Assembly: GCF_001610835.1 (NCBI RefSeq)
Contig: NZ_CP011270.1
Span: forward strand, 930,001 to 994,000
From: Planctomyces sp. SH-PL14
GTDB lineage: Bacteria; Planctomycetota; Planctomycetia; Planctomycetales; Planctomycetaceae
DNA: 64,000 nt
Direction of reading: 5' to 3'
This document shows, in pieces, positions 53,851 to 62,676 of the stretch. The notes beneath the pieces were generated by a model. That model searched no databases. It worked only from the letters and a program-made list of their open reading frames with translations, and was not told the origin of the DNA. Every line of letters starts with the position of its first letter. The stretch's first letter is position 1. A program made the translations under genes and the position numbers.

Positions 53851-54771
53851 ATGCCCCCCGTCGTCGTCGGTCTTGGCGAAGTGCTCTGGGACATCTTTCC
53901 GACCGGCCGGCACACCGGCGGGGCGCCATCCAATGTCGCCTATCACGCGAATCAGCTCGGCTGCCGCGGGATCGTTGCCTCGCGGGTCGGGACCGATCCG
54001 CTGGGGGACGAGCTCCTGGCGGCGCTGGCGGACTGCGGCCTGGCGGTCGATCACATCCAGCGCGACCCCGTGCATCCGACGAGCACCGTCACGGCCCGGA
54101 CGAATACGACGGGCGGCGTGGACTACACGATCCACGCCGATGTCGCGTGGGACTTCCTGGAGGGGACCGAGGCGCTCCTGACGTTGATGCGGTCGGCGGA
54201 CGGCGTCTGCTTCGGGTCGCTGGCGCAGCGCTCTCCGGTGTCCCGGGAGGCGGTGCGGGAGGCGCTGGGGGCGACACGGCCCGATTGTCTGCGGGTGTAT
54301 GACGTCAATCTGCGGCAGTCCTATTTCAGCCGCGACGTTGTCGAGTGGTCGATCCGACATGCCCGCGTGATCAAGGTCAATCACGAGGAAGTCCCGGTCA
54401 TTGCCGGGCTGCTGGGGCGGCCTGTCGACTCGACGCGTCCGTTTGCGGAGCAGGCGGAGGGGTTCCATCGCTTCCTGGCCGTGGAGTACGGCATCGAGCA
54501 GACGATTGTGACCCGGGCTGCGGAGGGGTGCCTGGTTCTCGCTGGCGATGAGACGGCCGCTGTTCCCGGGCAGCGGATCGAGAAGCCGGATCCCGTCGGC
54601 GCGGGGGACGCGTTCACGGCGGCGTATCTGTATGCCCAGCTCCACCGCTGGCCGTTGGTGCGGGCTGCGACGTTCGCGAATCGGGTCGGGACGCTGGTGG
54701 CGAGTCTGCCGGGCGCGATGCCGGCGGTGTCGGAGGCGTACATGGCGCTCATCGCCGAGCTGGCTCCATGA
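53851..54771 (+). CDS. PfkB-family carbohydrate kinase
   Basis: 306 residues. It is a ribokinase-fold sugar kinase: the N-terminal glycine motif is GGAPSNVAYHANQLG, and the C-terminal signature DPVGAGDAFTAAYLYAQ has catalytic base D253. The size and the VGLGEVLWDIFP start are like fructokinases, but specificity is not clear. It follows the pyrimidine pair by 111 bases and looks independent. Confidence 0.87.
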   Translation: MPPVVVGLGEVLWDIFPTGRHTGGAPSNVAYHANQLGCRGIVASRVGTDPLGDELLAALADCGLAVDHIQRDPVHPTSTVTARTNTTGGVDYTIHADVAWDFLEGTEALLTLMRSADGVCFGSLAQRSPVSREAVREALGATRPDCLRVYDVNLRQSYFSRDVVEWSIRHARVIKVNHEEVPVIAGLLGRPVDSTRPFAEQAEGFHRFLAVEYGIEQTIVTRAAEGCLVLAGDETAAVPGQRIEKPDPVGAGDAFTAAYLYAQLHRWPLVRAATFANRVGTLVASLPGAMPAVSEAYMALIAELAP

Positions 54772-54781
54772 GAATCCAGCG

Positions 54782-55097
54782 ACGTCCTTGCCGGCACGGC
54801 GTTGATAGCTCAAGCCCAACGTGCGACGGCAGCCGGGGTCAAGGGGGCCACGCCCCCTTGCCGCCGGAGGCATTCCGGTGAGGAACCGTGGTACACGACG
54901 GATGTCCCCTTTGTGGTACCGGCGTTGAGGACTCACCGCTCGCTCCGCAGTCCCCGTGGGTTAGGTGAGAGGGCATCCGGCACGTTGTCCGCGCTTGGAT
55001 ACTCACTCCTTCAGACATTGTCCGGCGAGACGGCCTCCGGCGGGCAAAGGGGCGTTGCCCCTCTGCACTCCCCACCAGGGTGCCCCTGGACCCGGTG
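54782..55097 (-). repeat. Family B dispersed repeat, copy 7 (reverse)
   Basis: Complete copy. It begins CGTCCTTGCCGGCACGGC, carries AAGGGGGCCACGCCCCCTT, the internal GGTACACGACGGATGTCCCC with TTTGTGGTACC, then GGGCAAAGGGGCGTTGCCCC, and ends CCAGGGTGCCCCTGGACCCG. It lies 10 bases after the PfkB kinase stop codon. Confidence 0.85.
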
Positions 55098-55175
55098 GAT
55101 GAGGGGGCGGAACTGAAATGCGGCGGACCGATCCGCTACGATGCTCCACTTCGTCCTCTGCCTCCCAATGACTTC

Positions 55176-56240
55176 ATGACTGCCGCGACTCCCCCCGCCT
55201 CCAGCCCCACCGAACCGCGCGAACGCGCACCCTGGGCCGCCTCCCTCGCACAAGCCATCCGCGACCCCGAGATCCTCATTACCCGCCTCGGTCTGGCCGA
55301 CACACTCCGCGAACCCGCTCGCGCCGCCGCCCGCCACTTCCCCGTCATGGTCCCCGAGAGCTACCTCGCCCGGATGCGCCCCGGGGACCCCCACGATCCC
55401 CTCCTCCTCCAGGTCCTCCCCCTCGCCGCCGAAGACGACGAGGTCCCTGGCTTCCAGCCCGACGCCGTCGGAGACCACGCCGCCCGCTCCGCCCCCGGCC
55501 TCCTCCACAAGTACGCCGGCCGCGTCCTCCTGGTCACGACCGGCGCCTGCGCCGTTCACTGCCGCTACTGCTTCCGCCGGCACTACCCTTACGGCGAAGA
55601 ACCCCGCCGGATGAGCGACTGGGAGCCCGCCTTCGAAGCCATCGCCGCCGACGACTCCATCGACGAAGTCATCCTGAGCGGCGGCGATCCCCTCATGCTC
55701 ACCGACCAGCGCCTCGCCGAGATCCTCAGCCGACTCGAAGCGATCCCGCACCTCGCCCGCATCCGGTTCCACTCCCGACTGCCGATCGTCCTTCCCGACC
55801 GGATCACGGACGACTTCCTCCAGCTGCTCCAGGGAACGCGCCTCCAGCCGATCTTCGTCGTCCACGCCAACCACCCCGCCGAGATCGAGGGGGACTGCCG
55901 CGATGCCCTCACCCGGCTCGTCCGATCCGGCATCCCGACGCTCAACCAGGCGGTGCTGCTCCGAGGAGTGAACGATCGCGCCGAGGTTCTCGAGGAGCTG
56001 TCGCGGAAGCTCATCAACGCGGGCGTCATGCCCTACTACCTGCATCAGCTCGACCGCGTCGCCGGCGCGGCCCACTTCGAGGTCGACGAGCGTGAAGGGC
56101 TCTCCCTCATCGAGCAGCTGCGGGAACGGCTGCCGGGCTACGGCGTGCCGCAGTACGTCCGGGAGCGCTCCGGCGAAGCATCGAAGACCCCCATCGTGAA
56201 CGGCTCCGAATCCCGGCATGTGGCTCGCGAAATGCCGTGA
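55176..56240 (+). CDS. epmB: EF-P (R)-beta-lysylation enzyme EpmB (lysine 2,3-aminomutase family)
   Basis: 354 residues from ATG 55176. The radical SAM motif is CAVHCRYCFRRHYPY (C125, C129, C132). The likely pyridoxal-phosphate lysine is K337 in SGEASKTPI. The length, shorter than the ~415-residue catabolic lysine 2,3-aminomutases, and the absence of their C-terminal zinc region fit EpmB, which isomerises lysine for attachment to elongation factor P. epmA and efp are not in the window, so a stand-alone aminomutase remains possible. Confidence 0.85.
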   Translation: MTAATPPASSPTEPRERAPWAASLAQAIRDPEILITRLGLADTLREPARAAARHFPVMVPESYLARMRPGDPHDPLLLQVLPLAAEDDEVPGFQPDAVGDHAARSAPGLLHKYAGRVLLVTTGACAVHCRYCFRRHYPYGEEPRRMSDWEPAFEAIAADDSIDEVILSGGDPLMLTDQRLAEILSRLEAIPHLARIRFHSRLPIVLPDRITDDFLQLLQGTRLQPIFVVHANHPAEIEGDCRDALTRLVRSGIPTLNQAVLLRGVNDRAEVLEELSRKLINAGVMPYYLHQLDRVAGAAHFEVDEREGLSLIEQLRERLPGYGVPQYVRERSGEASKTPIVNGSESRHVAREMP

Positions 56241-56573
56241 GCAAGTCGACTTCGGCGGCACGTCCGTGGAAGCCACCGGAAGTGACTGGCCGGTCAGTCA
56301 ATTCGGCGGAAACGCTCCCCTTTTCCGCGCGGCTGGACCGCCGGTTGCCGACTTGGTGAATCGCGGGAAAGAAACGCGTCCGGCCTGTTGAAGTTGCTCG
56401 CGGCAGACGATACGAAGCACCTGCCCGGCAGCGGTTGAGCGGAGAAGAGCTGGCCCGCCTTTCTCTGTTCCTGTTGCCGGGCACTTTTCGCTCGGAACGC
56501 GGCTGCTGTTCCTCCACTTCCGAACAGTTCGTCCGCGCCCCGGTTCCGTTCCTGCGGCCCTGAACCGATTTGC
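56241..56573. other. Intergenic region without gene
   Basis: 333 bases between the convergent epmB and purN genes. I looked for tRNA, repeat families A and B and small ORFs and saw nothing convincing. Confidence 0.4.
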
Positions 56574-57224
56574 TCAGGACGCCGTTTGTTCCGCCGCGGG
56601 ATGGCCGGCCGGCCGGATTCGGACGCGGCTGCCGGAGATCTCGAGACGCTGCTCGGCGAACAGCCGGATCGCCGCGGGATAGGCCTCGCACTCGGCCCGG
56701 AAGACGCGGGCCGCGAGCGTCTCGGGAGAGTCATCGTCGGCGACCGGCACGACCCGCTGGAGGATGATCGGGCCGTGGTCGTACTCGTTGTCCGCAAAGT
56801 GCACGGTACAGCCCGAGATCTTCACGCCCCGATCAAGGACCGCCTCGTGGACGTGGTGGCCGTGCATCCCCTGGCCGCAGAACGAGGGGATGAGACCGGG
56901 ATGGATATTCATCACCTTCCCCTCGAAATCCGTCGGGATCTCGATGCGGGAGAGGAACCCGGCCAGCGTCACCAGACCGCACTCCGCCTCACGGACGAGG
57001 CGGAAGATCCGGTCGCTGAATTCGGCGATCGACCCGCATTCGCGGCGGCTCACGACGTCGCACCGCAGGCCGAGCTCGCGACAGAGGTCGACGCCGCGAC
57101 AGCGGCGGCTGGCGATGACGAGCGGGATCCGGACCGGAAGCTCCCGCCGCCGGATCGAGTCGGTGAAGTTGCGAAGAGTCGTGCCGCCGCCGGAGATCAG
57201 GACGGCCATCGACAGGGATGGCAT
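56574..57224 (-). CDS. purN: Phosphoribosylglycinamide formyltransferase
   Basis: 216 residues from ATG 57224 (MPSLSMAVLISGGGTTL); starts at 57251 and 57209 are also possible, and none has a clear ribosome binding site. PurN transfers a formyl group from 10-formyltetrahydrofolate to GAR in purine synthesis. The catalytic Asn-His-Asp set is in MNIHPGLIPSF and VHFADNEYDHGPI. The first loop reads ISGGGTTLRNF, where ISGxGSNLQ is usual, a moderate deviation. It links functionally to folC through reduced folates. Confidence 0.9.
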   Translation of the reverse strand: MPSLSMAVLISGGGTTLRNFTDSIRRRELPVRIPLVIASRRCRGVDLCRELGLRCDVVSRRECGSIAEFSDRIFRLVREAECGLVTLAGFLSRIEIPTDFEGKVMNIHPGLIPSFCGQGMHGHHVHEAVLDRGVKISGCTVHFADNEYDHGPIILQRVVPVADDDSPETLAARVFRAECEAYPAAIRLFAEQRLEISGSRVRIRPAGHPAAEQTAS

Positions 57225-57303
57225 GCGTGACATGCGGCGGATCATAGACAAGTTTCACCGGCGTGAAACGCTGCCGATCCGCCCATGACACCGCGGGAGG
57301 CCG

Positions 57304-58269
57304 CTAGAACTCGCCGATCGCCTTCCCGTCCGCCATCCAGCCCAGCCGGTTGAGCGTCAGCGAGTCGAGGTTCTCGCTGATGAACCGCACGCTGCCGTCC
57401 GCCATGACCGCGTCGTAGCCGCCGGTGTGGACGCTCCCCGGCGAGCCCCATTCGCCGCTCTTGCCGGGACGGAAGTTCGTGTTCGCCGGCGTCTGCCAGT
57501 TGCAGCAGTACCAGTTGTTCGGCGTCCCGTTCGGCGGATAGGCAACCTGCACGCCGATCCCCACGTGCTGCGCGCAGGCCCACGAGCCGGTGAATCCGTC
57601 GTAGACTTCCAGGGTGTTCTCGACCACGGCGATCGTGTTGCTGGTCCCGTCCTTGACGTCGCGCATCGTGCAGCGGGAACCGACACCGAACATGGACCGG
57701 GTGTCGAGCGCCTCGTTGACCCAGTACGAGCAGCCCCAGGTCCCGCCATTCGTCACGACGAACTGGTAGCTCGACTTGTAGGAGGGGATCCCCGGCGCGC
57801 ACCCATAGTTGCCGTCGAAACCGGGAAACGTGTCCTTCCCGTCATCGGAGGGGCACAGGAGCGTCACCAGCCGGGTGCCGGTGAGCGGTCCGTTCCCCGT
57901 GCCGGAGACTCCGCCGCCCGCCAGGGGGAACCCGCCCCAGTTCCAGTTGCCGGACGCCTGGTTCATGTCGAACTTGTTGAACAGCGGCCCCTGATCGACA
58001 TAGGGGAGCAGCGAGATCCAGCCGGTGTGATTGGTGGTGACGGGACCACAGTTCCCATGCGCGGCCGAAGCATAGGGGAGGACGCCGTGCGCTTCGTGAT
58101 AGCTGTGGAGCGCGATCCCGATCTGCTTGAGATTGTTCTGGCACTGGGACTTTCTCGCCGCCTCCCGGGCCTGCTGGACGGCGGGGAGGAGGATCGCCAC
58201 CAGAACCGCGATGATCGCGATCACAACGAGCAGTTCGATGAGAGTGAACCCGCGCCGCTGAATCAACAT
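57304..58269 (-). CDS. DUF1559 pilin-like protein (copy 1)
   Basis: 321 residues from ATG 58269, with AGGAG 6 bases upstream. The type IV prepilin-like N-terminus is RRGFTLIELLVVIAIIAVLV, with cleavage expected after Gly. The rest is the Cys-containing DUF1559 domain with the C-terminal hallmark FISENLDSLTLNRLG. Such proteins are hugely expanded in planctomycetes, but their role in the envelope is unresolved. It lies downstream of the second copy on the same strand. Confidence 0.95.
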   Translation of the reverse strand: MLIQRRGFTLIELLVVIAIIAVLVAILLPAVQQAREAARKSQCQNNLKQIGIALHSYHEAHGVLPYASAAHGNCGPVTTNHTGWISLLPYVDQGPLFNKFDMNQASGNWNWGGFPLAGGGVSGTGNGPLTGTRLVTLLCPSDDGKDTFPGFDGNYGCAPGIPSYKSSYQFVVTNGGTWGCSYWVNEALDTRSMFGVGSRCTMRDVKDGTSNTIAVVENTLEVYDGFTGSWACAQHVGIGVQVAYPPNGTPNNWYCCNWQTPANTNFRPGKSGEWGSPGSVHTGGYDAVMADGSVRFISENLDSLTLNRLGWMADGKAIGEF

Positions 58270-58563
58270 GAACGACTCCTGAGACAGGAACTGTTGAACC
58301 GGGCGGTCAAAACGACGCCCGGAAGAAAGGACGACGCTCAACATCGAATCTCGCCGGAGCCCGAACCGCGCGCCGGAGGCGGACGGTTGAACCCTGGCGA
58401 GAGTCGGACGGACGGTGGCGGCTTCGACGGGGAACCCTGCCGAAGCCGCCAATAATCTCCTGCGGAAAAGTGCCTCCTGCGGAATCCATGACGCCGGTCG
58501 ATCCATCGCCGTGAAGACGCCGGAGCGGATCACGGCCTGCGGCTGCGGGCCGGCGGTATCGCC

Positions 58564-59538
58564 TTAGAACTCGCCGATCGCCTTGCCATCGCCGACGTAT
58601 CCGAGGCGCTGGCGGGTGATGGTGTCGAGGTTCTCGCTGATGAAGCGGACGGAACCGTCTCCCAGGACGACGTTCAGGCCGCCGACGTGCGTGCTCCCCG
58701 GCGAGCCCCATTCGCCCAGGCGGCCGGGCTTGAAGTTGGTGTTCGCCGGAGTCTGCCAGACACAGCAGTACCAGTTGTTGATCGGGCCGTTGTCATTGAC
58801 CGAGAACGAGATCCCGCCCCCGACGTGCTGCGCGCAGGACCAGGAGGGCGTCTTGCCGTCGTGGACGTCGAGAGTCGTCTCGCTCATCGCGATGGTGTTG
58901 CTCAGGCCGTCCGGCACGTCCCGGGGGGTCGAAGCGGACGAGGCGCCGAACATGGCGCGGGTCAGGCGGTCCAGCCCCGACCAGACATAGGGGTAACCGA
59001 GGGCCGTGTTGTAATCGACGCTGAAGTGGTAGCTGGTCCGGTACGACGGGACGTTCGCCAGACAGCCGTAGCTGCCGTCGAAGCTCGGATGAAACTGCGG
59101 CCCGTCGTCGCTGGGACAGAGGTAGGCGGCGATCCGCGTCGCCGCCAGGACTCCGTTGCCCGTCGCCGTGGCTCCTCCGCCGACGAGATATCCTCCGGCG
59201 GGATTGAAGTTCCCCGCCGCCTCGTTCGGGTTGTACTTGTTGAAGAGCGGTCCCTGGTCGATGTAGGGGAGCAGGGAAACCAGCCCCGTGGCGTTTGTGA
59301 CGAGGGCCGGCGAGGCCCCCCGTCCGGTGTTGGAGGTCGCGTAGGGGAAGACCAGGTAGGTCTCCAGGTAACTGTGGAGCGCGATCCCGAGCTGCTTGAG
59401 ATTGTTCTGGCACTGCGACTTCCGCGCCGCTTCCCGCGCCTGCTGCACCGCGGGCAGCAGGATCGCCACCAGGACGGCGATGATCGCGATCACCACCAGA
59501 AGTTCGATCAACGTAAAACCGCGCCGTCGCATCGACAT
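58564..59538 (-). CDS. DUF1559 pilin-like protein (copy 2)
   Basis: 324 residues from ATG 59538 (an ATG at 59532 is also in frame). The prepilin helix RRGFTLIELLVVIAIIAVLV is identical to copy 1 over that stretch. The DUF1559 domain is similar in layout and ends VRFISENLDTITRQRLGYVG. The similarity of both ends suggests tandem duplication, with the middle diverged. Transcribed toward copy 1. Confidence 0.95.
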   Translation of the reverse strand: MSMRRRGFTLIELLVVIAIIAVLVAILLPAVQQAREAARKSQCQNNLKQLGIALHSYLETYLVFPYATSNTGRGASPALVTNATGLVSLLPYIDQGPLFNKYNPNEAAGNFNPAGGYLVGGGATATGNGVLAATRIAAYLCPSDDGPQFHPSFDGSYGCLANVPSYRTSYHFSVDYNTALGYPYVWSGLDRLTRAMFGASSASTPRDVPDGLSNTIAMSETTLDVHDGKTPSWSCAQHVGGGISFSVNDNGPINNWYCCVWQTPANTNFKPGRLGEWGSPGSTHVGGLNVVLGDGSVRFISENLDTITRQRLGYVGDGKAIGEF

Positions 59539-59686
59539 CACAGAACTTTCGGAAGGACAGGTCAGAAAACGGAAATGCACGGAGCCACGTGATTCGCTCG
59601 AACGGGGACCACCGCCCCGACGGCAGCTCGATCTCGAGAGCAGGGGCCGCGCGGCCGACGAACGGCCGGCGCCGCTTCACGAGGCG

Positions 59687-60163
59687 CTATTTCTTGGCAA
59701 TCTTCGGCGCCGGAAGCTCGAACGACATGTCGGTCTTTCCCGAAGCGGGAACGGAAAACGACTGTGCCATCGCGACGGAGCCGGGGTCGCTCCACGGAGC
59801 GGGGATCGCCTGCACGGACATCGTCATCGTGGGGCTGGTGTTCGGCGGAAGCGGTTCGCCGGCGGGGGTCATGAACAGGGAGAAGACCGCCCGGTAGTCC
59901 CCCGGCTCAATCCCTTCCTTCTGCGTCGCGTGCATGATCTTGAAGTTGCCGGACGCGTCGGAGATCGCCCAGCCCCCCTGCCCCTTCGTGGATCCGGTCG
60001 GGAGGACCTTGATGGCCACCCCCGCGGTCGGCTTGCCGCCGAGCTTCACGGTTCCCGACGCCGGAACAAGGTTCTCGGGAGGAGCCGGCGGCTTGGTGCC
60101 TCCGCCGCAGCCGGAAGCCGAGAGACAAAGGACGAGAAAACACAGTCCGCGCCGCAACGTCAT
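59687..60163 (-). CDS. Small transthyretin-like lipoprotein upstream of the DUF1559 pair
   Basis: 158 residues from ATG 60163. The signal ends in lipobox SASGC, giving a lipidated Cys followed by GGG. The mature part begins ASGTVKLGGKPTAGVAIKVL, the start of a carboxypeptidase-regulatory (transthyretin-like) beta sandwich, and ends FELPAPKIAKK. Small lipoproteins of this type commonly sit next to DUF1559 genes in planctomycetes, and a 148-base gap to copy 2 supports cotranscription. Function unknown. Confidence 0.85.
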   Translation of the reverse strand: MTLRRGLCFLVLCLSASGCGGGTKPPAPPENLVPASGTVKLGGKPTAGVAIKVLPTGSTKGQGGWAISDASGNFKIMHATQKEGIEPGDYRAVFSLFMTPAGEPLPPNTSPTMTMSVQAIPAPWSDPGSVAMAQSFSVPASGKTDMSFELPAPKIAKK

Positions 60164-60467
60164 AATCACGATCAGCAGATCTCGAAGGCGGGGGTCCGCG
60201 GAGACGGAGCTCACGAGCGTCACGCCAATCCGCGGGAAAGGGGCAGCAGCAAGGGCGAGAGCACATCTGCCGCGTGCCATGAAGCGGCGGAAGCCATTCC
60301 CGTGCCGAAGCCCAAAAACCCGGCAAACCACTGGGATCGTTGAAGGTTCGCGTTCCCTTTGCCATTCTGCGGGGCCCATTTACGCCCGCTTGCGCGGACG
60401 AGATGCCGAAGATTCGCGCACTTACGACGGGGGTGGAACCCCCGTCACGTTTTCAGGTACCGGTCTC
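60164..60467. other. Divergent leader region, lipoprotein / pheT
   Basis: 304 bases between divergent starts. The only structure I can support is the hairpin at 60426-60453, listed separately. A plus-strand frame from 60359 has too few Phe codons to be a classic Phe leader peptide. Confidence 0.4.
60426..60453 (+). promoter_or_regulatory. GC-rich hairpin plus T run in the pheT leader
   Basis: GACGGGGG (60426-60433) pairs with CCCCCGTC (60439-60446) around a 5-base loop, followed by ACGTTTT. It looks like an intrinsic terminator, but no plus-strand gene ends here and pheT starts 14 bases later, so it may be an attenuator. Confidence 0.5.
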
Positions 60468-62525
60468 ATGATCGTCAGCCGCAACTGGCTCCGCGACTAC
60501 ATCCCGTTCGACGCCGCTCCCGCCGAAGTCGGCGAACGCCTCACGCTGGCCGGCCTCTACAGTGAGTGGATCGAGGAGGTGGGGGACGACGTCGCCATGG
60601 ACCTGGAGGTCACGAGCAACCGGGCCGACTGGCTCGGGCATCTCGGCATCGCCCGCGAGATCAGCGTCCTCTACGGCTCCGACTTCTCGATGCCCTCTCC
60701 CGAGATCGCGGAGCTGACCGAGCAGACCGACACGGTGACGTCGGTGACGAACGAGTGCGAGGACCTCTGCCCGCAGTACGTCGCCCGCGTCATCCGCAAC
60801 GTCAAGGTCGGCCCCTCGCCGCAGTGGCTCATCGACCGGCTGCAGACCGTCTTCCGGAAGAAGCGGAAGGATGGCACCTTCGAGGTCTATAAGCCGGTCA
60901 ACAACATCGTCGACATCACGAACTACGTCCTCATGGAGTGCGGCCAGCCGCTGCACGCCTTTGACTTCGACAAGCTGAGCGGCAAGCAGATCGTCGTCCG
61001 CCGTGGTCGCCCGGGCGAAAAGCTCGTCGCGATCGATCACCAGACCTACCCCGTGACGTCCGAGATGTGCGTCATCGCCGATGCCGAGCGGCCGGTGGCG
61101 ATCGGCGGCGTCATGGGAGGGGCGGAGACCGAAATCACGGAAGCGACGACGAACGTCCTCGTCGAAGTCGCGAACTTCTCTCCGCTCTCCGTCCGGGCCA
61201 CGGCCCGCTCGCTCAAGCTCCACAGCCCGTCGTCGTACCGCTTCGAGCGGGGGATCAACGTCCGGCAGATGGACTGGGCCAGCCGTCGCTGCTGCGAGCT
61301 GATCCTCAAGCTGGCGGGAGGCGAGCTCTACGAAGAGCCGGTCGTCGCCGGCACCGTTCCGGAATGGAACCCGCCGAGCATCGAGCTCCGCTTCGCCCGC
61401 GTCCGCAAGATTCTCGGCATCGACATCCCCCGCGAGGAGTGCTGCCGGATCCTGACGGCCCTTGGCCTGCCGATGATGGGGAAGGCGACCGACGAGAAGG
61501 CGACCTTCCGTCCCCCCTCGTGGCGCCGCGACCTGACCCGCGAGATCGACCTCATTGAAGAGGTTGCCCGCGTTGCCGGCTACGACAAGATCCCCGAGAA
61601 CCGGCCGATCCCCGTCGTCTCCCGCCTGCGGAGCGCCGAGGAGAAGACCCGCGACCGCGCGTGCGAGTTCCTCAACGCCGCCGGGTTCGACGAGGCGCTG
61701 ACGTTCTCCTTCACGACCGACGAACTGGCCGAGACGTTCCACCGTCCCGGCGATCCGGAGCGGCTGCGGATCGACAAGAACGCCGGTCACTTCGGGAACT
61801 CGGTCCGGACGACGCTGATCCCCAGCCTCATTGCCGCCCGGGCGACGAACGAGCGGAAGGGGAATCTGGACGCGGACCTGTTCGAAATCGCCCGTGTCTT
61901 CCTCGGCGCCGCGCCGGAGAAGCCGGAGACGCAGCCGATCCGCATCGGTCTCGTCTCGGGACGCGACCTGCTTGGCCTCAAGGGCGTCCTGACCCGGCTC
62001 GCCCAGCGTCTTGCTCCGGGAGCCAAAGTGGAAACCCGCGCGATCGAGCATCCGCAGTTCGTCCCCGGCCGCGGAGCGGAACTGCTCCTGAACGGCGCAT
62101 CCTGGGGTCTGCTGGGGGAGATTCATCGCGACGCTCCGGCCCTCAAGCCGCTGAAGCTTCGCGAAGCGCTGACCGTCGCCGAAGTCGACTTCCTGCAGCT
62201 TGTGCAGTCGGCCCAGTGGGTGATCGAGGCCCAGCCGCTCCCCGAGCACCATGCCATCCAGCGGGACTTCAACTTCCTCCTCGACGACGCGGTCACCTGG
62301 GAGCAGCTCGAAGCGGCGATCCGTCCGGTCGCCGGCCCGCTGCTCGAGCGGATCTCGTTCGTCGAGCAGTACCGCGGCAAGCACATCCCGGCGGGAAAGA
62401 AGTCCTACGTCCTCTCGCTGTCGCTGAGGTCGCCCGATCGGACTCTCCAGACCGAAGACGTCGAACCGATCGCCGCCGCCGTCATCGACGCGTGCGGGAA
62501 GCAGCTTGGTGCGACGCTGCGGTAG
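60468..62525 (+). CDS. pheT: Phenylalanine--tRNA ligase beta subunit (short form)
   Basis: 685 residues from ATG 60468 (MIVSRNWLRDYIPFD); the longer open frame upstream is not coding. Motifs include LEVTSNRADWLGHLGIAREI, HAFDFDKLSG, SPSSYRFERGIN, the catalytic-core-like LIEEVARVAGYDKIPENRP and a C-terminal FDX-ACB domain starting around QRDFNFLLDD. The ~790-residue form has an inserted tRNA-binding OB-fold (EMAPII-like) near the N-terminus, which is missing here. pheS is not adjacent. Confidence 0.94.
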   Translation: MIVSRNWLRDYIPFDAAPAEVGERLTLAGLYSEWIEEVGDDVAMDLEVTSNRADWLGHLGIAREISVLYGSDFSMPSPEIAELTEQTDTVTSVTNECEDLCPQYVARVIRNVKVGPSPQWLIDRLQTVFRKKRKDGTFEVYKPVNNIVDITNYVLMECGQPLHAFDFDKLSGKQIVVRRGRPGEKLVAIDHQTYPVTSEMCVIADAERPVAIGGVMGGAETEITEATTNVLVEVANFSPLSVRATARSLKLHSPSSYRFERGINVRQMDWASRRCCELILKLAGGELYEEPVVAGTVPEWNPPSIELRFARVRKILGIDIPREECCRILTALGLPMMGKATDEKATFRPPSWRRDLTREIDLIEEVARVAGYDKIPENRPIPVVSRLRSAEEKTRDRACEFLNAAGFDEALTFSFTTDELAETFHRPGDPERLRIDKNAGHFGNSVRTTLIPSLIAARATNERKGNLDADLFEIARVFLGAAPEKPETQPIRIGLVSGRDLLGLKGVLTRLAQRLAPGAKVETRAIEHPQFVPGRGAELLLNGASWGLLGEIHRDAPALKPLKLREALTVAEVDFLQLVQSAQWVIEAQPLPEHHAIQRDFNFLLDDAVTWEQLEAAIRPVAGPLLERISFVEQYRGKHIPAGKKSYVLSLSLRSPDRTLQTEDVEPIAAAVIDACGKQLGATLR

Positions 62526-62535
62526 GGGACGAAGA

Positions 62536-62671
62536 GTTAAACACCAAGACACCAGGAAGTCACAAAGGGCACAAAGGAGAGGGAGAGGGGCTCGTGTCCC
62601 ACTCCCTCTGACAGCTTTAGCCCCTTTCCCCTTTGTGTTCTTGGTGCAACCTTTGTGTCTTGGTGTTTAAT
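62536..62671. repeat. Family A inverted-repeat pair after pheT
   Basis: The left arm GTTAAACACCAAGACACCAG to about 62579 pairs with the right arm ending CTTTGTGTCTTGGTGTTTAA (62671). It sits between the convergent pheT and DUF1501 genes, 10 bases after the pheT stop, a position where a bidirectional terminator would be expected. Confidence 0.78.
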
Positions 62672-62676
62672 CCTCC

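Noticed and set aside
59934-60467. N-terminal extension of pheT by 178 codons
   Set aside because: It overlaps the oppositely oriented lipoprotein gene and lacks the OB-fold sequence expected if it were a true PheT N-terminus.
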